Shown here in pieces: positions 53,804 through 61,812 of a stretch of DNA of 64,000 bases. Origin of the DNA: SZUA-309 sp965230005 (lineage in GTDB: Bacteria > Pseudomonadota > Gammaproteobacteria > Pseudomonadales > Azotimanducaceae). Under the pieces are notes generated by a model. That model saw nothing but the letters and a program-made list of their open reading frames with translations, ran no database searches and was not told the DNA's origin. The position numbers were made by a program, and so were the translations under genes. Every line of letters begins with the position of its first letter. The first letter of the stretch is position 1. The stretch spans positions 3,286,001-3,350,000 of the forward strand of contig OZ245934.1 in the NCBI GenBank assembly GCA_965230005.1, read 5' to 3'.

Positions 53804-54871
53804 TCATCGATAAAGCGTGAATTTTCTCGGGTCGAAGGCCTCACGAACGGCCTCGCCGATGAATGTGACCACCGCCAGAATGAAGACCAGGGCAACGAAA
53901 GCGGATGTGACGATCCAGGGCGCCGTGGTCAGGTTCGCGGTGCCCTGCTTGAGCAGTTCACCGATGCTCGGCGTGGGCGGCGGCAGGCCCCAGCCGAGAA
54001 AGTCGAGGGCCGTGATGGCCGTAATCGCGCTCACCACCGTGAAGGGCACGAAGGTGATCATGGTGGCAATGGTATTCGGCAGGATGTGCCGGAAGATGAC
54101 CCGGCTCGTGCCGGCCCCAAGCACCAGCGCGGCGGCCGTGTAATCCCGCGCTTTCTCCTTATAGGTCTCCGTGCGCATGTAATAGGTCAGACCCGTCCAG
54201 CTGAAGAGCACCATGATCAGCAGCAGAATGCCGATACGCGTGCCGATCTCGAAGGTGCTGGGGATCACCGAGAAAACGATGATGACCATATAAAGGAAGG
54301 GGATGTTCGACCAGATTTCGATGATGCGCTGAAACAGCAGATCGAAGGCGCCACCGAAGTAGCCCATGGCACAGCCGACGGTGACGCCGATGAGGTAGGT
54401 GAGCACCGTAAAGGCGATGGCGAAGAAGATGGCTGTGCGAAAGCCATAGACGAGGCGCGAGAGCACGTCCCGCCCGGTACTGTCTGTGCCGAGGACGTGC
54501 CCCCGGGCAAAGTTCGGGCCCTGCGCCTTGAGCACGCCATCAACGGTGTCGTTGAAATAGGGTCCCCAGGGAATCAGAGGCATCAGCACCCAGTTCGCTG
54601 TCCCTTCGAAGTGTTCCCGGAGCGCGCGATAGTCCACGGGTATGACCGCGTCGGTCCCCGTGAGGCCGTACTCCGCGCCGAGCTTCACATCGGCGTAGGT
54701 GGGAAACGTCCACTGGCCGTCGTAGCTGACGATGATCGCCCGGTCGTTCACGAGCAGTTCTGCGAAGAGCGACAGGACCGTAAGCACAGCAAGCAGAATC
54801 GCCGAGTAATAGCCCCGGCGAATCTCCCGAAAGCGTTTGAGCTTCCTGACGGTCAGCGGATTCAGCTGCAT
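53804..54871 (-). CDS. yejE: Peptide ABC permease, YejE-like
   Basis: A 355-residue permease. The N-terminus RREIRRGYYSAILLAVLTVLS, LFAELLVNDRAIIVSYDGQW and GTDSTGRDVLSRLVYGFR match YejE rather than DppC. The coupling-helix region (ALVLGAGTSRVIFRHILPN) and LDFLGWGLPPPTPSIGELLKQG follow. About six TMs. Its start directly abuts the YejB-like stop. Confidence 0.9.
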   Translation of the reverse strand: MQLNPLTVRKLKRFREIRRGYYSAILLAVLTVLSLFAELLVNDRAIIVSYDGQWTFPTYADVKLGAEYGLTGTDAVIPVDYRALREHFEGTANWVLMPLIPWGPYFNDTVDGVLKAQGPNFARGHVLGTDSTGRDVLSRLVYGFRTAIFFAIAFTVLTYLIGVTVGCAMGYFGGAFDLLFQRIIEIWSNIPFLYMVIIVFSVIPSTFEIGTRIGILLLIMVLFSWTGLTYYMRTETYKEKARDYTAAALVLGAGTSRVIFRHILPNTIATMITFVPFTVVSAITAITALDFLGWGLPPPTPSIGELLKQGTANLTTAPWIVTSAFVALVFILAVVTFIGEAVREAFDPRKFTLYR

Positions 54872-55891
54872 CTACTGGAACCGCACCCGTGGATCGACCA
54901 GGGCGACGAGCATGTCCGAGAGGATGTTACCGATCAGGAGCAGCAGACTCGCCAGGAACACGATCCCCATGACCACCGGATAGTCGCGGTCGAAGATGCT
55001 CGTGAGGCCGAGGAGTCCGAAGCCGTCGATGTCGAAAATCGTTTCGATGAGAAAGGATCCCCCTACCAGCAGCGTGATGTTCTGTCCGAAGGTGGTGGCA
55101 ATGGGAATGAGCGAGTTGCGCAGGGCGTGACCGGATACCGCTTTTTTGAAGGGCACCCCTTTCGCCACGGCGGTACGCACGTAATCCGCGGCGAGGTTGT
55201 CCATGAGGTTGTTCTTCATGAGCATGGTGGTTACCGCAAAGCTGCCGACGAGATAGCAGATCAACGGCAGCGTTGCGTGGTGCAGCACGTCGAGCACCTG
55301 CTCACCCGGGGATAGCTCGTCGAAGTTGTAGCTGGTGAAACCGCCCATGGGGAACCAGTCCACTTCCACCGCGAAGAACAGCAGCAGCAGCGCGCCGAGC
55401 ACGTAGCCCGGCACCGCATAGCCCGCAAAAACGAGCACCGACGTGACGTTGTCCATGGTGCTGCGATGGCCGATGGCTTTCACCACCCCGAGGGGAATGC
55501 AGACCAGATAGGTGATCACCAGCGACACGAGCCCATAGAACAGACTGATGGGAAAACGCTGGCTGATGACATCCCAGACCGGCTCGTTGTAGCGATAGCT
55601 GGTGCCGAGATCACCCTGCAGCACTTTCCCGAGCCAGAGCGCATAACTCTCATACCAGGGTCTGTCGAAACCGTAGTATTCCTTCAGCTGCTGGAGCTGT
55701 TCCTCCGAAAGCGCCATGCCCTGACCCACGGAGCGCCCTGCGGAGGCGCCGATGTTGGCCTGCTGGGCTTCCATGATCGCACGTTCGAGCGGACCGCCCG
55801 GAACGAATCGGGTGACCATGAAGACCAGCATCGTGATGCCCAGCAGCGTGGGAATGATCAGGAGTGCGCGGCGGATGAAGTAATCGCGCAT
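54872..55891 (-). CDS. yejB: Peptide ABC permease, YejB-like
   Basis: A 339-residue permease: RALLIIPTLLGITMLVFM, FVPGGPLERAI, the YejB-type insert with LKEYYGFDRPWYESY, and the EAA loop TAVAKGVPFKKAVSGHALRNSL. It forms the transmembrane channel with YejE. No Shine-Dalgarno precedes the ATG; the leader begins after the minisatellite region. It is the first gene of the five-gene operon 55891-49684. Confidence 0.9.
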   Translation of the reverse strand: MRDYFIRRALLIIPTLLGITMLVFMVTRFVPGGPLERAIMEAQQANIGASAGRSVGQGMALSEEQLQQLKEYYGFDRPWYESYALWLGKVLQGDLGTSYRYNEPVWDVISQRFPISLFYGLVSLVITYLVCIPLGVVKAIGHRSTMDNVTSVLVFAGYAVPGYVLGALLLLFFAVEVDWFPMGGFTSYNFDELSPGEQVLDVLHHATLPLICYLVGSFAVTTMLMKNNLMDNLAADYVRTAVAKGVPFKKAVSGHALRNSLIPIATTFGQNITLLVGGSFLIETIFDIDGFGLLGLTSIFDRDYPVVMGIVFLASLLLLIGNILSDMLVALVDPRVRFQ

Positions 55892-55980
55892 GGGTAATGT
55901 TCGGTTTTTTTAGTACTACCGGCTAAACGGGCGCCATTGGAGCATAGAAGCCCACCCCGCTCAAACGACTGACGGACAGC

Positions 55981-56096
55981 GCCTGCGGCGGTTCGGGTAA
56001 AGAGCCCGCGGCGGGTCGGGTAAAGCGCCTGCGGCGGGTCGGGTAAAGAGCCTGCGGCGGGTCGGGTAAAGAGCCTGCGGCGTCTCGAGGTACCGA
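55981..56096. repeat. 23-bp tandem repeats in the yejB/nitroreductase divergent region
   Basis: Unit GCCTGCGGCGGGTCGGGTAAAGA, given here as GCCTGCGGCGGG plus TCGGGTAAAGA. Copies: 55981-56003, 56004-56026, 56027-56049 and 56050-56072, with a degenerate fifth at 56073-56096. Copies 3 and 4 are identical. The repeats occupy most of the 322-bp gap (55892-56213), in which I see no gene. Because 23 is not a multiple of three, they do not code. Confidence 0.9.
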
Positions 56097-56213
56097 GCCC
56101 GCGACGGCTTCCGCTGGCGCACCGGCCCCAGTAAAGTGGTTGCCCTTTCAAAGCCGGCACGCAAGGCCGGCACGCACGCTGCGGAGCGCCATCTCGAGGA
56201 GGAGAGAGAAGCC

Positions 56214-56882
56214 ATGACCCAACTGAATCTGACCAACGATGAACTGCTGAGCACGACCCGCGCTGTGCGCAAGCGCCTCGACTTCGACCGGCCGGTGGAG
56301 AAAGAGGTGCTCATGGAGTGCATGGAGCTGGCACTCCAGGCTCCCAGCGGCTCAAACGCCCAGGGCTGGCACTTTCTCTTCGTCACCGACGAGGCGAAAC
56401 GGGAGGCCATCGGCAACCTCTACGGAGAGCTCTTCAAGAACGTCTACGCGGCAAGCCCCATGGCAGCCTCCGCCGTACATGGTGACGATCCGACCATGGC
56501 CGCCACCCAGGAGCGGGTTATGGATTCAGCCCAGTATCTGGCCGAAAACATGGCGAAAGCGCCCGTGTTCTTCATCCCCTGCATCAGCGGCCGCTTCGAT
56601 CAGGCTACCGGCGAAATGGCCAACGTCGGTCAGGCCAGCTCTTTCGGCTCCATCATTCCGGCCGCCTGGAGCTTCATGCTCGCTGCCCGGGCCCGAGGCC
56701 TCGGCAGCTGCTGGACGACCATTCACCTGATGCAGGAGAAGGCGGTCGCAGAGATTCTCGGCATTCCTTACGACGAGATCACCCAGGTGGCCCTGATCCC
56801 GGTCGCCTACACGAAAGGGACGGACTTCAAGCCGGCACCGCGCAAATCCATGGAAGGCATCGTCCACTTCGAGAACTGGTAG
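56214..56882 (+). CDS. Nitroreductase family flavoprotein
   Basis: A 222-residue protein: LLSTTRAVRKRLDFDRPVE, LQAPSGSNAQGWHFLFV (FMN phosphate contact) and GLGSCWTTIHL are typical of the NfsA/NfnB-like fold. It would reduce nitro or quinone compounds with NAD(P)H, or dehalogenate. ATG 56214 is preceded by GAGGAGGAGAG. Its promoter lies beside the 23-bp repeats and is divergent from the Yej-like operon. Confidence 0.87.
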   Translation: MTQLNLTNDELLSTTRAVRKRLDFDRPVEKEVLMECMELALQAPSGSNAQGWHFLFVTDEAKREAIGNLYGELFKNVYAASPMAASAVHGDDPTMAATQERVMDSAQYLAENMAKAPVFFIPCISGRFDQATGEMANVGQASSFGSIIPAAWSFMLAARARGLGSCWTTIHLMQEKAVAEILGIPYDEITQVALIPVAYTKGTDFKPAPRKSMEGIVHFENW

Positions 56883-56983
56883 CAGCCAGCGCACGCCGCT
56901 CGCACCACCGCCGGGCGTTGCGGAACGCCCGGCCGGTGCGTCGGCCGGCCCTCTGCCGGATCAGTTGCGCTTCCGGACCGCGC

Positions 56984-57769
56984 CTAGGCGGCCAGCTCGA
57001 CGGTGACGGGCGCATGATCGGAGGCCGTAAGGCCCTCCTGCTTCTTCCGGTAATCCCGGTCCGTTCCGGCACTGACAAGACGATCCACAACACTCTGGCT
57101 CCCGAGCAGCAGGTCGATACGAAGCCCCTGCTTGCGGTGAAAGGCACCACCGCGATAGTCCCACCAGGAAAAAGTCTGCTCTTCCGGATGCAGATGCCGG
57201 TAGAGGTCCGTCAGACCGAGTTCGAACAGCGCCACCATGCGCGCCCGTTCCGCTTCCGTGTGAAAGAGCCGGCCGTCGCCGCCTTCACCGAGCCAGCTGT
57301 CGAGGGGCCCAGGAACGATGTTGAAATCGCCGCAGATCAGCGCCGGTCCTGCGCTCACACCGTCGAGGTGGGCGGCAAGGGCGTCGAACCAGGCGAGCTT
57401 GGCCGGATAGTCTGCATGCTCCAGAGTTTTCCCATTTGGACAGTAGAGGGTGGTGAAACGAAGTCCTTCTGAGGTGCCATCATCGATATGCGCGGTGATG
57501 AGCCGGGCACCGAAGTCTTCCTGCCCCGGCAAGCCGCGTTCGAGCACTTCCATGGGCCGCTTCGACAGAACCGCCACACCGTTCCAGCTCTTCTGCCCGT
57601 GGGTGACCGCCGAATAACCGAGATCGGCAAAAAACTCATGCGGGAAGCTGTCGTCGGTCAGCTTGAGCTCCTGAAGCCCGACCACGTCCGGGGCCCTGTC
57701 TTCGAGCCAGAGTTTCATGAAGTCGAGGCGCGCCTTCATGCCGTTGACGTTCCAGGTCGCAAGCTTCAT
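56984..57769 (-). CDS. xth: Exodeoxyribonuclease III family protein, copy 2
   Basis: A 261-residue enzyme: WNVNGMKARLDFM, GLQELKLTDDSFP, GDFNIVPG, LRIDLLLGS and SDHAPVTV, all canonical. It is clearly diverged from the copy at 43276, for example with QELK in place of QEVR. Its start abuts the SDR stop, so it is co-translated with that gene. Confidence 0.92.
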   Translation of the reverse strand: MKLATWNVNGMKARLDFMKLWLEDRAPDVVGLQELKLTDDSFPHEFFADLGYSAVTHGQKSWNGVAVLSKRPMEVLERGLPGQEDFGARLITAHIDDGTSEGLRFTTLYCPNGKTLEHADYPAKLAWFDALAAHLDGVSAGPALICGDFNIVPGPLDSWLGEGGDGRLFHTEAERARMVALFELGLTDLYRHLHPEEQTFSWWDYRGGAFHRKQGLRIDLLLGSQSVVDRLVSAGTDRDYRKKQEGLTASDHAPVTVELAA

Positions 57770-58633
57770 CTAGAGTTTCCTGAGCACGGGTCCTTCGCCC
57801 GTACTGCCTCTGGTGATACCACTGACCTTGGAGTTCCGACCGGAGGTGCGCGGAAATTTCCGCGACAGTTCGGGCCCGGCCGCCGTCAGGCCACCGTCGA
57901 CCACGAGCTTTTCCCCGGTGACGAATTCGGCGTCGTCGCTGGCCAGGAACAGGGCCGCACCGGCGATGTGTTCGCCGCGCCCGTAATCCGGCCAGGGCTG
58001 CGCCGCGGCGAAACGCGCCCGGGTGCCATCCGGATCTCCGAGCTCCGCCAGCGGCGTGGCAATGAAGCCGGGGCAGATCGCGTTGACCCGAATGCGATCC
58101 GGCGCCAGTTCCACCGCCGCCGATTGGGTAAGGCTAATCACGCTCGCCTTCGCGGCCGAGTACACGAGCGGGCCGCCGTCACCGGACAGGCCGGCAATGG
58201 AGGCCGTGTTGATGATCGAGCCTCCGCGGCCCGCTTCCCGCATGAGCCGGGCCCCGTGTTTGATGCCGAGAAACACGCCCTTCGAAAGCACGTCGAAGGT
58301 GTAGTCCCAGTCCTCCGTGGAGGTTTCCGTGAGCGGCCCGATGGCGCCGCCGACGCCGGCGTTGTTGAACAGCACATCGAGACTGCCGAAGAGCGCCACC
58401 GCATGGTCGAGCATGCCGGCCACATCGTCCTCTCGAGCGACATCCGCGCGGTAGAATGCGCAGGACTCCTCATACCCTTCCGCCGCCAGCTCGGCCATGA
58501 ACGCCTCACCGGTTTCGGCGTTGAAATCGGCAATCACCACCCGCGCACCTTCATGCAGAAACCGCTCGACGGTCGAGCGCCCCATACCGCTGGCACCACC
58601 CGTCACGACTGCCACCTTATGCTGCAATCTCAT
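57770..58633 (-). CDS. Short-chain dehydrogenase/reductase
   Basis: A 287-residue classical SDR: cofactor motif TGGASGMG, NNAGVGG, catalytic YSAAK, and ADFN in the coenzyme-specificity region, which favours NAD. The C-terminus ends with VVDGGLTAAGPELS plus a positively charged extension. The substrate is unknown. ATG 58633 has AGAAGGG upstream. It precedes the exonuclease gene without a gap and is divergent from a secreted barrel-like protein gene. Confidence 0.88.
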   Translation of the reverse strand: MRLQHKVAVVTGGASGMGRSTVERFLHEGARVVIADFNAETGEAFMAELAAEGYEESCAFYRADVAREDDVAGMLDHAVALFGSLDVLFNNAGVGGAIGPLTETSTEDWDYTFDVLSKGVFLGIKHGARLMREAGRGGSIINTASIAGLSGDGGPLVYSAAKASVISLTQSAAVELAPDRIRVNAICPGFIATPLAELGDPDGTRARFAAAQPWPDYGRGEHIAGAALFLASDDAEFVTGEKLVVDGGLTAAGPELSRKFPRTSGRNSKVSGITRGSTGEGPVLRKL

Positions 58634-58741
58634 GGATCCCTTCTCCTGCAGTCCTGTGGTGCGACAGTGTAGCGGAGGCACGGACAGGTGCCACGAATGG
58701 TGATAGTTTTAGAAGCAGCTGGGGGATCAGGAGCGCGGCGG

Positions 58742-59812
58742 ATGTCGAAGGCGCGCGAAGTGTGGACAAAAAGGGGGGCACGGCGTCGAGCTGTTGATGG
58801 CGCTCTGCTTGTCACCCTCAGCTTCCTGAGTACGTCTCCCATACCGGTAGCCGCGGAAGAGGCTCTGGAGGGGGAAAGCACCGACTCGAGCGTTACCATG
58901 CTCAGGCGCACCGGTGAGGTGGTCGACAGCAACTATCAGGCCGTCGACGACATGGTTCAGAACACCGTGCGCCGCATAGACAGCTTCTTCGTCAACAGCG
59001 AGCACGCCACCTTCACCGACGACAAAACCCGGGTGCGTATCCGGCTCAATACGGACTACATCCAGTACCACGGATTCGACGTTTCGCCGAGACTCAAGCT
59101 GCACCTCGTGTTGCCGGGTCTGAACGACCGCCTGCGCCTGGTGGTGAACGACGATCAGGGCTCCGACGTGGATCAGGCGTCCTCGGCCGTAGACGAAGAC
59201 AACGACGTGGCTCTGCGCTGGATCGGGCGCCAGAACGCCAAGCGCGGCTGGAGCTTCGATCTCGGCTTCCGCTTCAAGGGCGGCGACCCCGATCCCTTCG
59301 CACGCCTGAACGCCGGCTTCGAATACCAGCTGCCCGGCAAGTGGGTCGGGCAGACGACAAACCGGCTCTACTACCACACGAAAACCCGATGGCGAAACGA
59401 CTTCCGCCAGTACTTCAACCGGGGCATCACGGACAACGTGCTCTTCCGGTCGCGCACGCGCATTCAGTACTTCGACGAAAACGACTTCAACCCGTTTCTC
59501 GAGCAGAAGTTTTCCGTCTTCCAGTCCCTGCGCGAAGACCGCAAGCTCGCTTACGAGGCGCTCTACCGGCGGGTATCCATCGAAGACTCACCCTTCGATG
59601 ATGACGAGATCCTTGTGCCTACCAAGGACAACTTCCACCATTACCAGCTGCAGATCCGCTACCGGCAACAACTGTTCCGCCCGTGGTTTTACGTGGAAGC
59701 CTGGCCCATCGTCGGCTGGCCCGAGGAGCGCGACTACGAGACGACGCTGGCAGCGCGCGTTCGTCTGGAAGTCAATCTGGGGGGAACCGGTGATCAGCGT
59801 CTGGACGAGTAG
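58742..59812 (+). CDS. Secreted barrel-like protein, unknown
   Basis: A 356-residue protein with a signal peptide (about 1-36, cleavage after PVAA). The mature part is a run of amphipathic strands with many Arg/Tyr/Phe (VRIRLNTDYIQYHGF, GWSFDLGFRFKGGDP, NRLYYHTKTRWRNDF), like an outer-membrane beta-barrel. An acidic, calcium-site-like segment (DQGSDVDQASSAVDEDND) sits in a loop. I do not recognise the family. GGAG lies eight bases before ATG 58742. A T-rich terminator follows at 59916-59965. Confidence 0.7.
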   Translation: MSKAREVWTKRGARRRAVDGALLVTLSFLSTSPIPVAAEEALEGESTDSSVTMLRRTGEVVDSNYQAVDDMVQNTVRRIDSFFVNSEHATFTDDKTRVRIRLNTDYIQYHGFDVSPRLKLHLVLPGLNDRLRLVVNDDQGSDVDQASSAVDEDNDVALRWIGRQNAKRGWSFDLGFRFKGGDPDPFARLNAGFEYQLPGKWVGQTTNRLYYHTKTRWRNDFRQYFNRGITDNVLFRSRTRIQYFDENDFNPFLEQKFSVFQSLREDRKLAYEALYRRVSIEDSPFDDDEILVPTKDNFHHYQLQIRYRQQLFRPWFYVEAWPIVGWPEERDYETTLAARVRLEVNLGGTGDQRLDE

Positions 59813-59915
59813 TCCCGGCGCACCGGCTGTCGTTGCCTGCCGGACCAGCTGACACTCAGGCACAAAGAACGCGGAGCACGTACTGCTAAACCGTGCCCCG
59901 CGATGACCAGATTGT

Positions 59916-59965
59916 CGCGTTCTCTTATTGTTCGAGTGCTTTGTTGTTCCGAGACGCGTTTTTTT
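59916..59965 (+). terminator. Rho-independent terminator-like hairpin
   Basis: CGCGTTCTC pairs with GAGACGCG (one bulged T) across a 26-base loop, and seven Ts follow (59959-59965). It lies about 100 bp after the barrel-like gene and reads on the + strand. Confidence 0.5.
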
Positions 59966-60025
59966 GTTGTTGGCCTCGGGAACGTATTCTTCAGCTATGC
60001 GGGGTCGGGCTCAGGTTCGAGGCGG

Positions 60026-60418
60026 TCAATCCCCGGTCAGCTCAACGCGGATGTACGCGCGCTTGTCGAATTTACCGGTCAGCCGGGAACCCACGTCCGC
60101 AAGCACCATCTGCCAGCCGTATTTACGCCTGAGCGCCGCAAGCGCCCTGCTGACCTCTGCACCGTCGCTGACCAGGAAAGCTTCGGCGTCCAGCCAGCCG
60201 CCGAGGAGCTTGCCGCGCGCATCACAGCGCGCCACCTGCGCACGGCTCGAGTTCTGCAACCGCTTCACCTTGCCTGCCCCGCCGGCGGAGAACACGTATA
60301 GGGCATCTCCGTCCGGAGCAGCCCACACCGGCGTCGGCACCGGCACTCCGGACTTGCGGAAGGTCGCCAGGCTCACATAGGGTGCGCGTCGCAGTTGCTC
60401 GCGATCCGTTTCGCTCAT
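60026..60418 (-). CDS. PPOX-type flavin/F420-dependent oxidoreductase-like protein
   Basis: A 130-residue split-barrel protein: YVSLATFRKSGVPVPTPVWAAPDGDALYVFS and GKVKRLQNSSRAQVARCDARG match the pyridoxamine-5'-phosphate-oxidase-like fold, subgroup 'PPOX class F420-dependent'. Cofactor use (FMN, F420 or haem) is uncertain, and F420 in a gammaproteobacterium would be unusual. GAGGAAA lies upstream of ATG. Confidence 0.82.
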   Translation of the reverse strand: MSETDREQLRRAPYVSLATFRKSGVPVPTPVWAAPDGDALYVFSAGGAGKVKRLQNSSRAQVARCDARGKLLGGWLDAEAFLVSDGAEVSRALAALRRKYGWQMVLADVGSRLTGKFDKRAYIRVELTGD

Positions 60419-60513
60419 CGCCGTTTCCTCAATGACCGCCCGGCAACCCGTTTGCCGGACCGGCTGCAGGGCGGTTCGTTGCTCGCATTTCGGCCGGAAG
60501 ATATCTTGCCCCT

Positions 60514-61806
60514 ATGAACATTGCCACGGACTCAACCGCCACGCGCCGCTTCTACGGCTACCCCCTCGCGATCTACGCCTTCACCATGGGGTTTCTGGCG
60601 TCGAGTTTTTTCCTCCACTCCCGCGGCATTTTCTTTCCCATGTGGATGGAAGAGTTCGCTGTCGACAAAACACAGATGTCGCTGGCAGTGAGCCTCACGC
60701 TCTTCGCGGGCAGCTGTCTGGCACCGTTCACCGGCTATTGCCTGGACCGTTTCGAGGTCAAGCGGGTGATCGTGGTGGCTTCCTGCTGGCTCGCCACCGG
60801 CTATCTGCTCCTGCAGACCACGCAGAGTTATCTGCCGTTTCTCATGGTCCTCGTGCTGTTCCAGGGCTTCGGCTGGACGGGCGTCGGTCCCCTGGCGCAG
60901 ACCAAGCTCATGGTGAACTGGTTTTCCCGCAACCGTGGCATGGCCCTCGGCATCGCAATCATGGGCATCTCCGTGGCGGGCGTTGTCATGCCGACCGTCG
61001 CCACCTGGCTGTCGGAGACCATCGGCTGGCGCAGCACCTATCTCCTGTATGCCGCAGTACTGGTGGGCTTCGTGGTCCCACTGACGCTTGCGGTTGTGAA
61101 GCAGTCGCCGGCCGACGTCGGCCAGTACCCGGATGGAGACCCGGCGCCACCCCCGGCGACGGGAGCGGCGGAGGTTACCTCTACGCCGGATGTCCCGGCG
61201 CCAAAGCAGAGCGTCGTTGCCGTGTACCGGGAATTTCTCACCTCCCGGGCTTTCTGGAGCGTAGTGATCACGTTCGGACTCATGAACGGAGTCTACAGCG
61301 CGATGATCACGCACCTGCCTACCTATATGTCCACGGAGCTCGACTACACGATCTTCGAAGCCTCCTACCTGCTCGGCATTGCCGGCGGCTTCGCCATCGG
61401 CGGCAAACTGGTCTGGGGCTGGATGATGGACCACATGAACGCCAAGCTGACCGTCATGTGCGCGGTGGCGTCATACCTCACCTCAACCATCATCTTTCTG
61501 AGCACGGACAATTACCTCGGCCTCACTCTTGCCGCCGGTCTCTTTGGTCTCGGCTTCGGGGGTATGGTACCCGTGCGCTCCGTGCTCATCTCACGGCTCT
61601 TCGGCGCCAGGAAATTTTCCCGCGTGAACGGGCTCCTTTCTTTCTTCCTCGCGCCGGCCACCTTCTGGGTGCTCATCACCGGTTACATCGCCGACCAGAC
61701 CGGCACCTATGTGACGGCTTTCGGGGTCTGGGCAACGGCCTTTGTCCTCGCGGGCTGCATCAGCGCGGTGATCCGGCTGCCAAATCGCGAGGACGCGGTC
61801 GCCTGA
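60514..61806 (+). CDS. MFS transporter (monocarboxylate/oxalate-formate-like)
   Basis: A 430-residue twelve-TM protein with GFLASSFFLHSRGIFFPMWMEEF, a motif A-like loop after TM2 (YCLDRFEVKRVIV), and a Pro/Thr-rich central loop (DPAPPPATGAAEVTS...). The arrangement resembles MCT/OFA-family carboxylate carriers. There is no close Shine-Dalgarno before the ATG. It ends six bases from the convergent metY gene. Confidence 0.82.
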   Translation: MNIATDSTATRRFYGYPLAIYAFTMGFLASSFFLHSRGIFFPMWMEEFAVDKTQMSLAVSLTLFAGSCLAPFTGYCLDRFEVKRVIVVASCWLATGYLLLQTTQSYLPFLMVLVLFQGFGWTGVGPLAQTKLMVNWFSRNRGMALGIAIMGISVAGVVMPTVATWLSETIGWRSTYLLYAAVLVGFVVPLTLAVVKQSPADVGQYPDGDPAPPPATGAAEVTSTPDVPAPKQSVVAVYREFLTSRAFWSVVITFGLMNGVYSAMITHLPTYMSTELDYTIFEASYLLGIAGGFAIGGKLVWGWMMDHMNAKLTVMCAVASYLTSTIIFLSTDNYLGLTLAAGLFGLGFGGMVPVRSVLISRLFGARKFSRVNGLLSFFLAPATFWVLITGYIADQTGTYVTAFGVWATAFVLAGCISAVIRLPNREDAVA

Positions 61807-61812
61807 GCGGAA

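Noticed and set aside
55981..56096. Possible CRISPR array
   Set aside because: The 23-bp units are directly contiguous with no unique spacers, and no cas genes are present.
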